Source: Proluteimonas flavola | GTDB taxonomy: Bacteria > Pseudomonadota > Gammaproteobacteria > Xanthomonadales > Xanthomonadaceae | NCBI RefSeq assembly: GCF_021191705.1 | Contig: NZ_JAIWPU010000056.1 | Location: 1 to 41,041 of the forward strand | Length of the DNA: 41,041 nucleotides | Reading direction: 5' to 3' | Shown here: one piece after another, positions 18,033 through 26,566 of the stretch | Numbering within the stretch: the stretch's first letter is position 1 | Layout of the letters: every line of letters starts with the position of its first letter | Notes under the pieces: generated by a model | What the model was told of the DNA's origin: nothing | What the model saw: the letters and a program-made list of their open reading frames with translations, nothing else | Database searches by the model: none | Position numbers and translations under genes: made by a program

Positions 18033-18429
18033 TGGTCACGTCCGACGCGCGACGCGCGCGCATCCCGAAAGCCAAATTCTGCGAAGCACGATCCAGAATT
18101 TAGGTATCGCCTCCCTCATCCGCCGCTATGGCGATGCGCTGCTGACGGCGACGGCGCGTGTTCGGTTGCTGCTGGATGGCCTGTGCGTGCGCTTCGATGC
18201 CCTGGCTGTTGCTCGCGTCGAGCGGTGCCGCGACCGGCACGTCGATTAGGGCACCTACTATCAGCGAGACCCGCAGGTCATCGCGGTCGATCTCGACCGG
18301 TTGCCGACGATACGTGCATCGTCCGCCGCGCCGGCCCGCTTCCCGCTTAACGCGATGTCCGACAGGTCCATCAACGGCTGCTCCGACAGTGAACCACTGC
18401 TGAGTTACCTATGCTCCATCACGAAGGAG
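18033..18429. other. Probable decayed DNA between LysR and exporter genes
   Basis: Nearly 400 bp between two convergent genes in which I find no convincing coding frame. Short frames on both strands translate into Arg-rich, family-less sequence. Its left end and a site inside the exporter gene share a 15-bp word (at about 18030 and 18505), possibly chance. Next to a shortened exporter C-terminus, this looks like residue of a rearrangement. A small hairpin (GCTCC...GGAGC, about 18414-18431) sits just past the exporter stop. Confidence 0.35.
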
Positions 18430-20091
18430 CTAAAAAATGGACCGCACTCCAAGCGTGATGACGACATCCGTATCCAGGATTACGGTACGCCGATGGGTGA
18501 TGGCCATGATGGTCACGTCCCGGCATAGGGTGCGGATGTGCGCCATGATGTCCCGCTCGGTGGCTTCGTCCAGTGCGGAACTGGCCTCGTCCAGGAACAG
18601 GACCGCCGGTTCGCCGTAGAGCGCACGGGCGATTGCGATGCGCTGGCGCTCCCCGCCGGAAAGCTTCAGGCCGCGCTCGCCGACTTTGGTTTCAAACCCG
18701 TCCGGCAGCGCGTCGATCAAGGCGCCGATGGCGGCCTTGTCGACGGCGCGGCGCAGTCTGTCGTCGTCGCGCGGCCGGCCGAGAAGGATGTTGTCGGCAA
18801 GGCTTTCGTTGAGCAGTACCACGTCCTGGGGCACGACGGCGACGACGGCGTACCAGTCCGCGCGGTCGATGGTTGCGAGGTCGACATCGTCGACGAGGAT
18901 GCGGCCACGTTCCGGCTCGATCGTTTTGAGCGCGAGCTTGAAGACGGTGGATTTGCCGGCCCCGGTCTCGCCGACGAGAAAGGTGATGGCACCGCGCTCG
19001 GCGCGGAATGAGATGTCGGAGACGCCGCGTCGATTGTCGTAGGTGTAGCCCACGTCCTCGAAGACGAGGCGGCCCTCATCGAGCGTCAGGGCGGCCCCGC
19101 GGGCAACCTGACGTTCCTCCGGCGCCGCCCACATGGACGCCAGCGGGACGAGGGCCGCACGGGAGCGGGCGATGTCGTCGATGGCGAGGGCAATCATCTC
19201 GAAGGGACGGTTGAGCTGGAGCAGGAGCATGTTGAACAGCACGACGTCACCGATGCTCAGGTCACCGGCTTCGTAGCGTGGCAGCAGGACCAGGAAGGTC
19301 ACGGTGAACTGAAGGGTCAGGCCGAGGCCGAGCAAGGCGATGTAGCCGACGCGGTGGACCACGTAAGCACGCCAGTTGCTCCGGACTTCCTCCGCCTTCG
19401 CGGTGAAGCGTCGGCTCATCCAGCGGTGGCTGCCGAAGTGCCGCAGGGTCTCCATTGCGTTCATGGCGTTGCCGACGAAGCGGGCGTTCTCCTGGCCCGC
19501 TGCGACGGCGGCGTCGAGGAACCGGTGCGCCCGCCGGGCGGCGATGGTGGTGACGGTGACGGCGCACACGCCGTAGACCACGACGATGCCGACGATTTGC
19601 AGGTCGATCAACGCGCACAGGGTGATGAGGGTGAGCAGGATCTGGATGGCGCCCGGAATGAACACGATGAAGCCGAGCTGCACCAGTCGCGTCAGGGCAC
19701 CGCGTCCCTTCTCGGCGGCGGCCTGGATTTCCGCAGGATTGTGCTGGACGAAGAAGGCGGCCGTCTTGTGCAGAACACGTTCGAAGAATCGCGTCGCGGT
19801 GATGAAACCCAGGTTCTCCGAACTGACGAAGGAGAGGTACTGCACCATTTGCTGGAACATCCATCCGACGCCCAGCAGTACTGCGTAGGCCACGAACGCC
19901 CAGGCGATGCCGCCGGCGACGCCGTCCTCCGGAAGCCGATCGATCAGGCGGGAGAACAGGAACGGCGCAGCGATGTTGGCGACGCTGGCGAGCAGCACGA
20001 CGGCCGCGACGATGAGGAGGGTCCAGCGGTCGGACTTCCAGTAGGCGACAAGAATTGCTGAGATTGGAGCGAAGACAGCCGGCTGGGGCAT
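18430..20091 (-). CDS. ABC exporter, fused membrane and ATPase domains, short C-terminus
   Basis: A 553-residue half-transporter. Six transmembrane helices span about 22-300 and the ATPase about 340-553. Present are Walker A GETGAGKST (374-382), VPQDVVLLNESLADNI (420-435), LSGGERQR (477-484), Walker B VLFLDEA (497-503) and the switch His533 in AITHR. The membrane part resembles the ABCB7/ATM1-HlyB class generally. The protein stops about 17 residues after the H-loop (VILDTDVVITLGVRSIF), where relatives continue with a VLxxGRIVExGTHxEL tail of some 35-40 residues, so the end is truncated or replaced. I prefer the ATG at 20089-20091; its GGAGG is 13 nt away, and a TTG at 20133 would add 14 unlikely residues. 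Substrate unknown. Confidence 0.82.
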   Translation of the reverse strand: MPQPAVFAPISAILVAYWKSDRWTLLIVAAVVLLASVANIAAPFLFSRLIDRLPEDGVAGGIAWAFVAYAVLLGVGWMFQQMVQYLSFVSSENLGFITATRFFERVLHKTAAFFVQHNPAEIQAAAEKGRGALTRLVQLGFIVFIPGAIQILLTLITLCALIDLQIVGIVVVYGVCAVTVTTIAARRAHRFLDAAVAAGQENARFVGNAMNAMETLRHFGSHRWMSRRFTAKAEEVRSNWRAYVVHRVGYIALLGLGLTLQFTVTFLVLLPRYEAGDLSIGDVVLFNMLLLQLNRPFEMIALAIDDIARSRAALVPLASMWAAPEERQVARGAALTLDEGRLVFEDVGYTYDNRRGVSDISFRAERGAITFLVGETGAGKSTVFKLALKTIEPERGRILVDDVDLATIDRADWYAVVAVVPQDVVLLNESLADNILLGRPRDDDRLRRAVDKAAIGALIDALPDGFETKVGERGLKLSGGERQRIAIARALYGEPAVLFLDEASSALDEATERDIMAHIRTLCRDVTIMAITHRRTVILDTDVVITLGVRSIF

Positions 20092-20166
20092 CGTTGGGCA
20101 GGGACCTCCTCTCGCGCGTTGAGGACGAAGCAACTATGCGTCGGCTGAAGCAATTGAACCAGTCAC

Positions 20167-20202
20167 ATCCCATGGGGTCGCTCGATGACGCCCCCATGGG
20201 AT
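20167..20202. repeat. Perfect 11-bp inverted repeat downstream of the integrase gene
   Basis: ATCCCATGGGG (20167-20177) and CCCCATGGGAT (20192-20202) are exact reverse complements around a 14-nt loop, 37 bp beyond the integrase stop and upstream of the exporter. Each arm itself contains the palindrome CCCATGGG. There is no T-run, so it is not a textbook terminator. It may be a transcription barrier, a recombinase or regulator site, or an element border. Confidence 0.55.
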
Positions 20203-20238
20203 ATGGGCTTCGGCACGCTCTGGCACGGTCGACGGTGT

Positions 20239-22092
20239 TCAGGCTACCGAAGCCAGGAATGGGTCGTCCTCGCGCAGCGCCATGCACGCCGCCGTGGCCG
20301 CTTCGTGCACGTTCGCACGCTCCGCCGCATCGATCGGTGCACGGTCGCCCAGCATTTTGTGGGGTTGGGAGAGCGCGTCGTAGATCAGCCAGGGATCGGC
20401 GTCGCGCGCGAACTTGAGGACCGCTTGGATCAGATGATGCTTGACTGGATCGAGATGCCAGTCGGGCACGCGCTTGCCGAGATTGCCGATCGTCAAAGCG
20501 AGCAGCTTCCCGGCCTGGACCTCGTAGGCGATCCACCGCTTGGACTTGCCGACCGCGTTTGCGAAGACCGGCATCGGGAGACACCGGGGCGACTTGAAGA
20601 TTTCGAGCCGCTTCAGCCGCGCCTGCTGGTCCTCCGACAACTCGGGCTGCAGCGTGGCTACGGGCAAGCGAACGGCAGGAAGCCGACCGACGGTCAATGG
20701 TGTCGGGGCAGACGCAGGCGGCGTTTCCGGTGTTTCCGGCGTTGCAGGTGCACGGGCTGGCGTCATGGCCGACGGCCAACTGGCGGAGGACGCTGTGGAG
20801 AGCATCTGCATGCCGTCCGGGCTGAAAGGCAGGTGCAGGCTCGCCTCGTCCACCCGATCCTGCTCCAGCAGATCGAGGCGATCGGCCCAATCCTGCATCA
20901 TGCGCCGGCGCTGTTCGACGTATTCGGCGTGGTTGTAGGCCTTACGGGTTGCATCTGGCTCGACGTGTGACAGTTGCGCGTCCAGCCAACGCTTTGGATA
21001 GCCCACTTCATGCAAGGCGGTCGAGATCGTCGAGCGGATGCCGTGGCCGGTAAGACGGCCGTCGAAGCCGATTCGCTTCAGCGCGACATTGAGGGTGTTC
21101 TCGCTGAGGGTCTTTCGCAAATCCCAGTCGCCCGGGAAGAGATACACCTGGGCGGGCTTGAACGTGTCCAGAAGGTGCCGGACGATCTCTTGCGCCTGCA
21201 GCGGAAGCGGCACGACGTAGGGTGGGATGTCGCCCGGTCGAAGCCGTTCGCGCTGAATCTTCGTCAGCAACTGCTTCACCACGATGGGCGGGATGATCCA
21301 CAGGCCCTCGTTGAGATGGAACTGGTCCGGTGTGGCGAACCGCAACTCCCCGGTCCGCACGCCGGTCAGCAGGAGCATGCGAACGCCAAGCTGCGTGTTC
21401 AGCCTGCCGGGGTAGTTGCGCAAGCGCTTCAAGCACTCCGGCACCTCGTGGAGGCGCAGAAACGGGTTGTGGCGCACCGGCGGCGCCGGCATCGCGACGA
21501 CGTCGAGATCGAAGGCGGGGTTGTGTTCCAACCCAGGCACCTTCACCAGCGCGAATCGGAACATCTGATTGAACCAGCAACGGAGCTTTTCCGCCTGGAC
21601 GAACGCCTTCCGGCGCTCGACCTTTGCCAGCACCTCGATCAGGTCGTGACGCTTGATGTCGTAAATCGCGTGCCGACCGAGCTTGTGCAGGACATCCTTC
21701 TTGAACATGCGCTCTGCCTGCGCGAGCGAACCCTTCGGGCTCTTCGAGAGGACCAAGCCGCGATGGGCTTGCCACTTATGAAAGACGGCCTCGAAGGTGT
21801 TCTCGTCGGCGAGCTTGGCGGCGAAACGCCGCTGCTTGCGATGGCTGCGGGGATTGATGCCTTTGGCGACCAAGGCGCGGGCCTCGTCCCGCTTGACGCG
21901 TGCCTCGCGCAGGGAGACCTCCGGATAGGTGCCGAGTGACATCCGCTTCGTCGTGTCGCGCCATTGGTAGCGGAAGTGGAAGCTCTTGCTTCCGGTCGTC
22001 GACACGAACAGGGAAAGACCGTCGGAATCGGGAAGGGTGTACGCCTTGCCGGTCGCCTTGGCCTGGCTGACTGCGAAGTTCGAGAGAACCAT
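20239..22092 (-). CDS. P4-type tyrosine integrase with C-terminal extension
   Basis: A 617-residue site-specific recombinase. The N-terminal arm-binding DUF4102-like domain (about 1-90) has LPDSDGLSLFVSTTGSKSFHFR and LGTYPEVSLREAR. The core-binding domain follows to about 200. The catalytic domain has Arg246 (LTGVRTGELR), His350 and Arg353 (TGHGIRST), His376 (LSHVEP) and the likely nucleophile Tyr386 (KAYNHAEY). P4 integrases end near residue 410; this one adds a Pro/Ala linker (about 440-465) and a further domain (480-617) whose tail (HLDPVKHHLIQAVLKF, IYDALSQPHKMLGDRAPIDAA) recalls the MbcA/ParS/Xre antitoxin C-terminal domain. AGGAG lies 8 nt before the ATG. It lies next to the tRNA-Gly 3' end, its presumed attachment site. 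Confidence 0.93.
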   Translation of the reverse strand: MVLSNFAVSQAKATGKAYTLPDSDGLSLFVSTTGSKSFHFRYQWRDTTKRMSLGTYPEVSLREARVKRDEARALVAKGINPRSHRKQRRFAAKLADENTFEAVFHKWQAHRGLVLSKSPKGSLAQAERMFKKDVLHKLGRHAIYDIKRHDLIEVLAKVERRKAFVQAEKLRCWFNQMFRFALVKVPGLEHNPAFDLDVVAMPAPPVRHNPFLRLHEVPECLKRLRNYPGRLNTQLGVRMLLLTGVRTGELRFATPDQFHLNEGLWIIPPIVVKQLLTKIQRERLRPGDIPPYVVPLPLQAQEIVRHLLDTFKPAQVYLFPGDWDLRKTLSENTLNVALKRIGFDGRLTGHGIRSTISTALHEVGYPKRWLDAQLSHVEPDATRKAYNHAEYVEQRRRMMQDWADRLDLLEQDRVDEASLHLPFSPDGMQMLSTASSASWPSAMTPARAPATPETPETPPASAPTPLTVGRLPAVRLPVATLQPELSEDQQARLKRLEIFKSPRCLPMPVFANAVGKSKRWIAYEVQAGKLLALTIGNLGKRVPDWHLDPVKHHLIQAVLKFARDADPWLIYDALSQPHKMLGDRAPIDAAERANVHEAATAACMALREDDPFLASVA

Positions 22093-22185
22093 GGTCTAGC
22101 TCCTGATGCGGGTCAGGAACCGGATCCTTGTCTCGCCACCTCAACCCCACCAGCAACAATCCGGATGCCGCAGCACCCCGATAAA

Positions 22186-22204
22186 TGGACAATCTAATGG
22201 ACAA
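22186..22204. repeat. Tandem ATGGACAA words upstream of the integrase
   Basis: Two copies of AATGGACAA-type sequence lie within 20 bp about 95 nt before the integrase start, just left of the longer 26-bp repeats. They share the TGGAC core of those repeats. They may be extra integrase or excisionase contacts, or part of the integrase promoter. Short enough to be chance on their own. Confidence 0.35.
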
Positions 22205-22221
22205 CTTTGGAGGCGTTGTCG

Positions 22222-22321
22222 GTAGATGTCAGTGGACGTCGCTGGACCCCGGAGTTTCCGCAAGCCCTTGACCTTTCAGGGGTTTGCACCATTCCGTAGA
22301 TGTCGCTGGACGTCCTTGGAT
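22222..22321. repeat. Pair of 26-bp direct repeats between integrase and tRNA-Gly
   Basis: GTAGATGTC-x-x-TGGACGTC-x-x-TGGA occurs at 22222-22247 and again at 22296-22321, 74 bp apart, with only a few differences. Both copies lie between the integrase start and the tRNA 3' end. Repeats in this position are typical arm-type binding sites for the integrase N-terminal domain. The second copy abuts the tRNA. Integrase binding is inferred. Confidence 0.65.
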
Positions 22322-22329
22322 CGTTGAAA

Positions 22330-22403
22330 TGGAGCGGGTGATGGGAATCGAACCCACGCTAGCAGCTTGGGAAGCTGCAGTTCTACCATTGAACTACACC
22401 CGC
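22330..22403 (-). tRNA. tRNA-Gly (anticodon CCC)
   Basis: Read on the minus strand the sequence folds as a standard tRNA: a 7-bp acceptor stem GCGGGTG/CACCCGC, D-arm with TAGTTCAATGGTAGA, anticodon stem GCAGC/GCTGC around loop TTCCCAA (anticodon CCC, reading GGG), T-arm GTGGG-TTCGATT-CCCAT, discriminator T, and an encoded CCA at 22330-22332. Its 3' end faces the integrase gene, making it the likely integration target of the element to the left. The tRNA is intact, as expected when the element restores the 3' end. Confidence 0.95.
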
Positions 22404-22483
22404 GCGAGGTGGGCAGTCTATGCCGGGCCTGCGCGCATTGGCAACGACGCCGGTCAGGCGTCGCTGCCTTCTTGACGCAGGCC

Positions 22484-24334
22484 TCAGAAGCCGGCGCCGA
22501 TCGTCGCGAACGCGGTCGTGTGGCTGCCGCCCTTCTGGCCGACCGTCAGGCTGGCGCCGACGTTGGCATCGAGCCCGAACAGCTTGGTCTGCGTGCCCAG
22601 CGTCGCGGTGGCGTAGCTGTTGTCGTAGCCGCGTGCCGGCACGGCGTAGGGCAGCGTCGACGGCAGCGACTGCGACTGCGCGAAGGCCTCGGTCGGCGCG
22701 TCCTCGAACTCGCGGTCGATGGTGACGCGCGCATAGGGCCGGAACGCGTCGCTGGCGGCGTAGGCGAATTGCCAGCCGGCGCTGCCGATCAGCGAGTCGA
22801 TGTCCTGCGACGGATACGCCAGCGAGCTCGAGACCGTCGGATCGCTTTCGGCGAAGCCGTCGACTTCGATGCGCTGGGCGACCAGCGACAGCACCGGTCC
22901 GTGCTGCAACGCGCCTTCGCCGAAGTTCCAGCCGGCGCCGATCGCGGCGGTCACGTTGCTGCCGTCGGCCTGACCGGAATGCACGCGGGTCACCGGGCCG
23001 ATCTGCACGGTGCGATCGGTGTCGAAGTCCAGCCAGGTGTAGCTGAGCTGCGCGTTGACCCAGGCGCCGCTGTCGGCGCGCCAGCCGACGAAACCGCCGA
23101 CCGTCGCTTCGGTCTGGTCCCAGTTGCCGCGACGCAGGCCCCAGTCGTTGCCCTGCTTGCCGTAGCCGACGAAGCCGCCGAAGGTCGTGTTGCCCGAGGT
23201 CCAGTCCAGGCCCGCGGTCAGCGCCGGGCCGACGCCGTCGTAGGCATCGCCATGGTCGTAGCGCTGCATGTCCGCGCGCACGTCGGCCCACCAGCTGCGG
23301 CCCTCGCTGCGTGCCGGCGCCAGGCTCAGACGGTTGTTGATGCGATCGGCGCGGGCGCGGCCGGTCGCCGTCGCGGACTGCGGCAGCACCGCAATCTGCT
23401 GCGGGCCGTCGATCATCGCGATCGCGAGGTCGGCGATCATTTCGTGCGCACGGCTGGCCGGGTGCACGCCGTCGGCGAACAGATAGGTATCGGCCGCGGA
23501 CGGGGTCACCACCGAGTTCGGATTGCAGAACACCGACGAATCGCCGATGCCCGGCTGCGCACCGCACGCGGCCGAAGTCACGTTGGCGAAGCCGTACAGC
23601 GCCGGGCTGGCGGTGACTTCCTGGAGGAAGTGGAAGGTGTCGACCGGGATCACGCGCAGGCCCTGGCTGGCCAGGCCGCCGTAAAGCGCGGTGTTGTAGG
23701 TGTCGGCGAGGGCGGTACCCGTGGCCATGCCGACCTGCCCGCCTGCGCGCGAGGCCGGCGTGAGCCCGATGTCCGGAATCGAGGGCACCAGCACATAGCG
23801 CGCACCCGCGCCCTGCAGTGCGCCGACGATGCCGACCTGCGCGGTGACCGCCGAACCGATGATCTGCTGCGCCTGCGCCGGATCGGCCGCGACCGCGAAC
23901 AGATCGTTGGCACCGCCCCACACCGTGTAGAGCGCGTTCGCATCGGCGCGACCTCCATTGGCCGCCAGAGAGGTATCGACCTGGCTGCGCAGTGACGGCG
24001 TCTGTCCAAGCGCCCCCAGCACGTCGATAGCGACGCGGGCGCCGCCGACGGCGTAGTTGTCGCCGACCTGGCCATTGCCGTTCGCGCCCGCATCCGTGCC
24101 GTAGCGGTCGGCCACGTGCTCGGCCCAGGTCAGGCCCGGGTTGGTGGTGAAGCGGCCGAGGATCGCGCCCGATGCGCCGATCGAGCCGACGATGACCGGG
24201 CGGAAATAGCCCGAATCGGTGAGGCTGTCGCCGAAGAACACCGTGCGCGAGAACGGCTCGGCGGCGAATGCGGGCAGGGTGGCGGCCGCGGCAAGCGCAA
24301 CGGCAAGGGCGGCACGGATGGGCTTGGACGACAT
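22484..24334 (-). CDS. estA: EstA-like autotransporter esterase (GDSL lipase)
   Basis: A 616-residue outer-membrane autotransporter. A signal peptide covers about 1-25 (ALAVALAAAATLPAFAA). The passenger is a GDSL/SGNH esterase with the nucleophile block FFGDSLTDSG (Ser37), GGAND (Asn143 region) and catalytic Asp288/His291 in FADGVHPASR. From about 345 to the end lies an autotransporter beta-barrel: alternating strands, many aromatic girdle residues, and a terminal Phe (ATIGAGF) for BAM recognition. Pseudomonas EstA has the same layout and length, and hydrolyses short-chain esters on the cell surface. The start ATG is at 24332-24334. It is monocistronic, divergent from thiS. Confidence 0.92.
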   Translation of the reverse strand: MSSKPIRAALAVALAAAATLPAFAAEPFSRTVFFGDSLTDSGYFRPVIVGSIGASGAILGRFTTNPGLTWAEHVADRYGTDAGANGNGQVGDNYAVGGARVAIDVLGALGQTPSLRSQVDTSLAANGGRADANALYTVWGGANDLFAVAADPAQAQQIIGSAVTAQVGIVGALQGAGARYVLVPSIPDIGLTPASRAGGQVGMATGTALADTYNTALYGGLASQGLRVIPVDTFHFLQEVTASPALYGFANVTSAACGAQPGIGDSSVFCNPNSVVTPSAADTYLFADGVHPASRAHEMIADLAIAMIDGPQQIAVLPQSATATGRARADRINNRLSLAPARSEGRSWWADVRADMQRYDHGDAYDGVGPALTAGLDWTSGNTTFGGFVGYGKQGNDWGLRRGNWDQTEATVGGFVGWRADSGAWVNAQLSYTWLDFDTDRTVQIGPVTRVHSGQADGSNVTAAIGAGWNFGEGALQHGPVLSLVAQRIEVDGFAESDPTVSSSLAYPSQDIDSLIGSAGWQFAYAASDAFRPYARVTIDREFEDAPTEAFAQSQSLPSTLPYAVPARGYDNSYATATLGTQTKLFGLDANVGASLTVGQKGGSHTTAFATIGAGF

Positions 24335-24496
24335 CTGGGGGTTTCTCCTGGGAATTGACGTGGCCGGCGCGTTCCCGCCGGTCCATCCGGCTGCGCATGG
24401 CGCCGAATCGCGGGATCATCCCACGCCGTTTCCGACGCCGGCACGCCGCAGTGCGGCACGCGTGCGCCGCGCGCGCGAAGCGGCCACAATCCCGCC

Positions 24497-24697
24497 ATGA
24501 ACATCCGACTCAACGGCGAGGATCTCGCCATCGACACCGGCAGCACCATCGAAGCGCTGCTCACGCAACAGGGACTGGCTGGGCGACGCGTCGCGGTGGA
24601 GATCAACGGTGCGATCGTGCCGCGCGGTCGCCATGCGGACCACGCCCTCCGCGAGGGCGACCAGGTCGAGATCGTGCATGCGCTGGGTGGCGGCTGA
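24497..24697 (+). CDS. thiS: ThiS sulfur carrier protein
   Basis: A 66-residue ubiquitin-fold protein that ends in Gly-Gly-Gly, the C-terminus that is activated and thiocarboxylated to donate sulfur for thiazole synthesis. Typical marks are MNIRLNGEDL, VAVEINGAIVPR and GDQVEIVHALGGG. It lies 151 bp upstream of thiG, the enzyme it feeds. The remaining thiamine genes are not in the window. I see no TPP-riboswitch (thi-box) sequence in the 160 bp upstream of its start. Confidence 0.93.
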   Translation: MNIRLNGEDLAIDTGSTIEALLTQQGLAGRRVAVEINGAIVPRGRHADHALREGDQVEIVHALGGG

Positions 24698-24848
24698 GCA
24701 ACGGATGCGGGCCGGCTCCGGATCCAACACGGCCGCGCCAGCCCTGCGGTGATCCACGCGCTGCCGCCCATCCCGGCCGCGCGCAAGAAGAATCGAGCGG
24801 TGGCCGAATCCGCCCGCATCTGCTGGCCGCATCGGCGATAATCCCCCG

Positions 24849-25661
24849 ATGACCACTGCATCTCCCGCTGATGCCGGCCTCGTCGTCGCCGGCAAGACCT
24901 ATTCCTCCCGCCTGCTGACCGGCACCGGCAAGTTCAAGGATCTGGACGAAACGCGCTTGGCCACCGAGGCCGCGGGCGCGCAGATCGTCACCGTCGCGAT
25001 CCGCCGCACCCCGTTCTTCAACACAGATGCCGGCCAGAGCCAGGACGAGCCCAGTCTGCTCGACGTGCTGCCGCCGGACCGCTACACGATCCTGCCCAAC
25101 ACCGCCGGCTGCTACACCGCCGAAGACGCGGTGCGCACCTGCCGCCTTGCGCGCGAACTGCTCGACGGCCACAAGCTGACCAAGCTCGAAGTGCTGGGCG
25201 ACCAGCGCACGCTGTTCCCGGACGTCGTGCAGACGCTCAAGGCGGCCGAGCAGCTGGTCAAGGACGGCTTCGACGTCATGGTCTACACCTCCGACGATCC
25301 GATCCTGGCCAAGCGCCTGGAGGAGATCGGCTGCGTCGCCGTGATGCCGCTGGCCGCGCCGATCGGCTCGGGCCTGGGCATCCAGAACAGGTACAACCTG
25401 ATCGAGATCATCGAGAACGCGAAGGTGCCGATCATCGTCGACGCCGGCGTCGGCACCGCGTCCGATGCCGCGATCGCGATGGAGCTGGGCTGCGACGGCG
25501 TGCTGATGAACACTGCAATCGCCGGCGCGCGACACCCGGTGCTGATGGCCAGCGCGATGCGCAAGGCGGTCCAGGCCGGCCGCGAGGCCTTCCTCGCTGG
25601 CCGTATTCCGCGCAAGCGTTTCGCCAGCGCCTCGTCGCCGGTCGACGGTGTGATTGGGTGA
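24849..25661 (+). CDS. thiG: Thiazole synthase ThiG
   Basis: A 270-residue TIM-barrel enzyme that condenses deoxyxylulose phosphate, dehydroglycine and the ThiS thiocarboxylate into the thiazole phosphate of thiamine. Diagnostic blocks are [10 protein letters not shown] (20-29), VTVAIRR (47-53), [15 protein letters not shown] (82-96), the Schiff-base lysine in TKLEVLGD (Lys112), [22 protein letters not shown] and NTAIAGA. Length fits the family. It is followed 10 nt later by trmB, so the two are probably co-transcribed, an arrangement common in Xanthomonadaceae. Confidence 0.96.
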   Translation: MTTASPADAGLVVAGKTYSSRLLTGTGKFKDLDETRLATEAAGAQIVTVAIRRTPFFNTDAGQSQDEPSLLDVLPPDRYTILPNTAGCYTAEDAVRTCRLARELLDGHKLTKLEVLGDQRTLFPDVVQTLKAAEQLVKDGFDVMVYTSDDPILAKRLEEIGCVAVMPLAAPIGSGLGIQNRYNLIEIIENAKVPIIVDAGVGTASDAAIAMELGCDGVLMNTAIAGARHPVLMASAMRKAVQAGREAFLAGRIPRKRFASASSPVDGVIG

Positions 25662-25671
25662 TCGCCACGCG

Positions 25672-26412
25672 ATGACCGACCCGTTTTCCAGCGAAGGCGC
25701 GAAGGCCCCGCCCAAGCCGTTCACGGCGACCGAGGGCCGTCGCGAGATCCGCAGCTTCGTGTTGCGCCAGGGCCGGTTCACGCCGGCCCAGCAGCGGGCG
25801 TTCGACGACGCCTGGCCGAGGTTCGGGCTCGACTACGCTGGTACGCCACGCGATTTCGACGCCACATTCGGCCGCAGCGCGCCGCGCATCGTCGAGATCG
25901 GTTTCGGCAACGGCGCGGCCCTGCGCCATTCGGTGCGGATGGACCCCGCGCGCGACCACATCGGCATCGAAGTGCACGCGCCGGGCGTCGGCCGCCTGCT
26001 CAATGCGCTGGCCGAGGACGGCAACGACAACGTCCGCGTCTATCACCACGACGCGGTCGAAGTGCTGGAACACGAGATCGCCGACGGCATGCTCGACGAG
26101 ATCCGCATTTACTTTCCGGATCCCTGGCACAAGAAGCGCCACAACAAGCGCCGGCTGGTGAAGCCGGCGTTCGCGGCGTTGCTGGTGCGCAAACTCGCCG
26201 CCGACGGTCGCCTGCACCTGGCGACCGACTGGGCCGATTACGCCGAGCAGATGTGGGACGTGCTCGACGCGACGCCCGGCCTGCGCAACCGCGCCGGTCC
26301 GCGTGGCCACGTGCCGCGACCCCCATGGCGGCCGCAGACCCATTTCGAAACCCGCGGACAGAAGCTCGGGCACGGCGTCTGGGATCTGATCTACGACCGG
26401 GATCCGGGATAG
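25672..26412 (+). CDS. trmB: tRNA (guanine-N7-)-methyltransferase TrmB
   Basis: A 246-residue class I SAM-dependent methyltransferase that makes m7G46 in tRNA. The SAM-binding motif is [11 protein letters not shown], followed by [11 protein letters not shown], and the catalytic/substrate block [22 protein letters not shown] is the TrmB signature. The late [14 protein letters not shown] segment is typical of the C-terminus. The ATG at 25672 begins 10 nt after the thiG stop; an in-frame TTG at 25654 would overlap thiG and is less likely. Confidence 0.96.
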   Translation: MTDPFSSEGAKAPPKPFTATEGRREIRSFVLRQGRFTPAQQRAFDDAWPRFGLDYAGTPRDFDATFGRSAPRIVEIGFGNGAALRHSVRMDPARDHIGIEVHAPGVGRLLNALAEDGNDNVRVYHHDAVEVLEHEIADGMLDEIRIYFPDPWHKKRHNKRRLVKPAFAALLVRKLAADGRLHLATDWADYAEQMWDVLDATPGLRNRAGPRGHVPRPPWRPQTHFETRGQKLGHGVWDLIYDRDPG

Positions 26413-26427
26413 GGGATTCGGGATTGG
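26399..26427. repeat. Short degenerate GGGAT-type direct repeats after trmB
   Basis: GGGATCC, GGGATAG, GGGATTC and GGGATTG follow one another across the trmB stop codon. Such GGGATTC/GGGATTG strings are common between genes in related genomes and are probably slippage products. No function is suggested. Confidence 0.45.
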
Positions 26428-26566
26428 ACAAGGCGCCCGACCGCTCGCTTGCATCGCTCCGCACGTCATGCAGGCGGGCGTCACCCGTAGAGTGGCGGCA
26501 GGATTCCGACTCCCGGACCCAGGCTTTCAACGGACGAACGTCCGCTCATCCCCGATCCCGGCCCTG

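Noticed and set aside
18030..18519. 15-bp word ATGATGGTCACGTCC present twice, at about 18030 and 18505.
   Set aside because: One copy is inside conserved exporter coding sequence (the VTIMAITH region) and the other spans the LysR stop; with no other shared flank, chance is the simpler explanation.
18437..18619. Plus-strand ATG with an excellent GGAG and spacing, 60 codons.
   Set aside because: It lies wholly antisense to the ATPase domain of the exporter, and the translation is Met/Ser/Arg-rich with no family. The GGAG is part of the hairpin after the exporter stop.
24335..24496. Possible TPP riboswitch before thiS.
   Set aside because: I looked for the thi-box (CUGAGA and ACCUG-type segments) in the gap between estA and thiS and found no convincing match.
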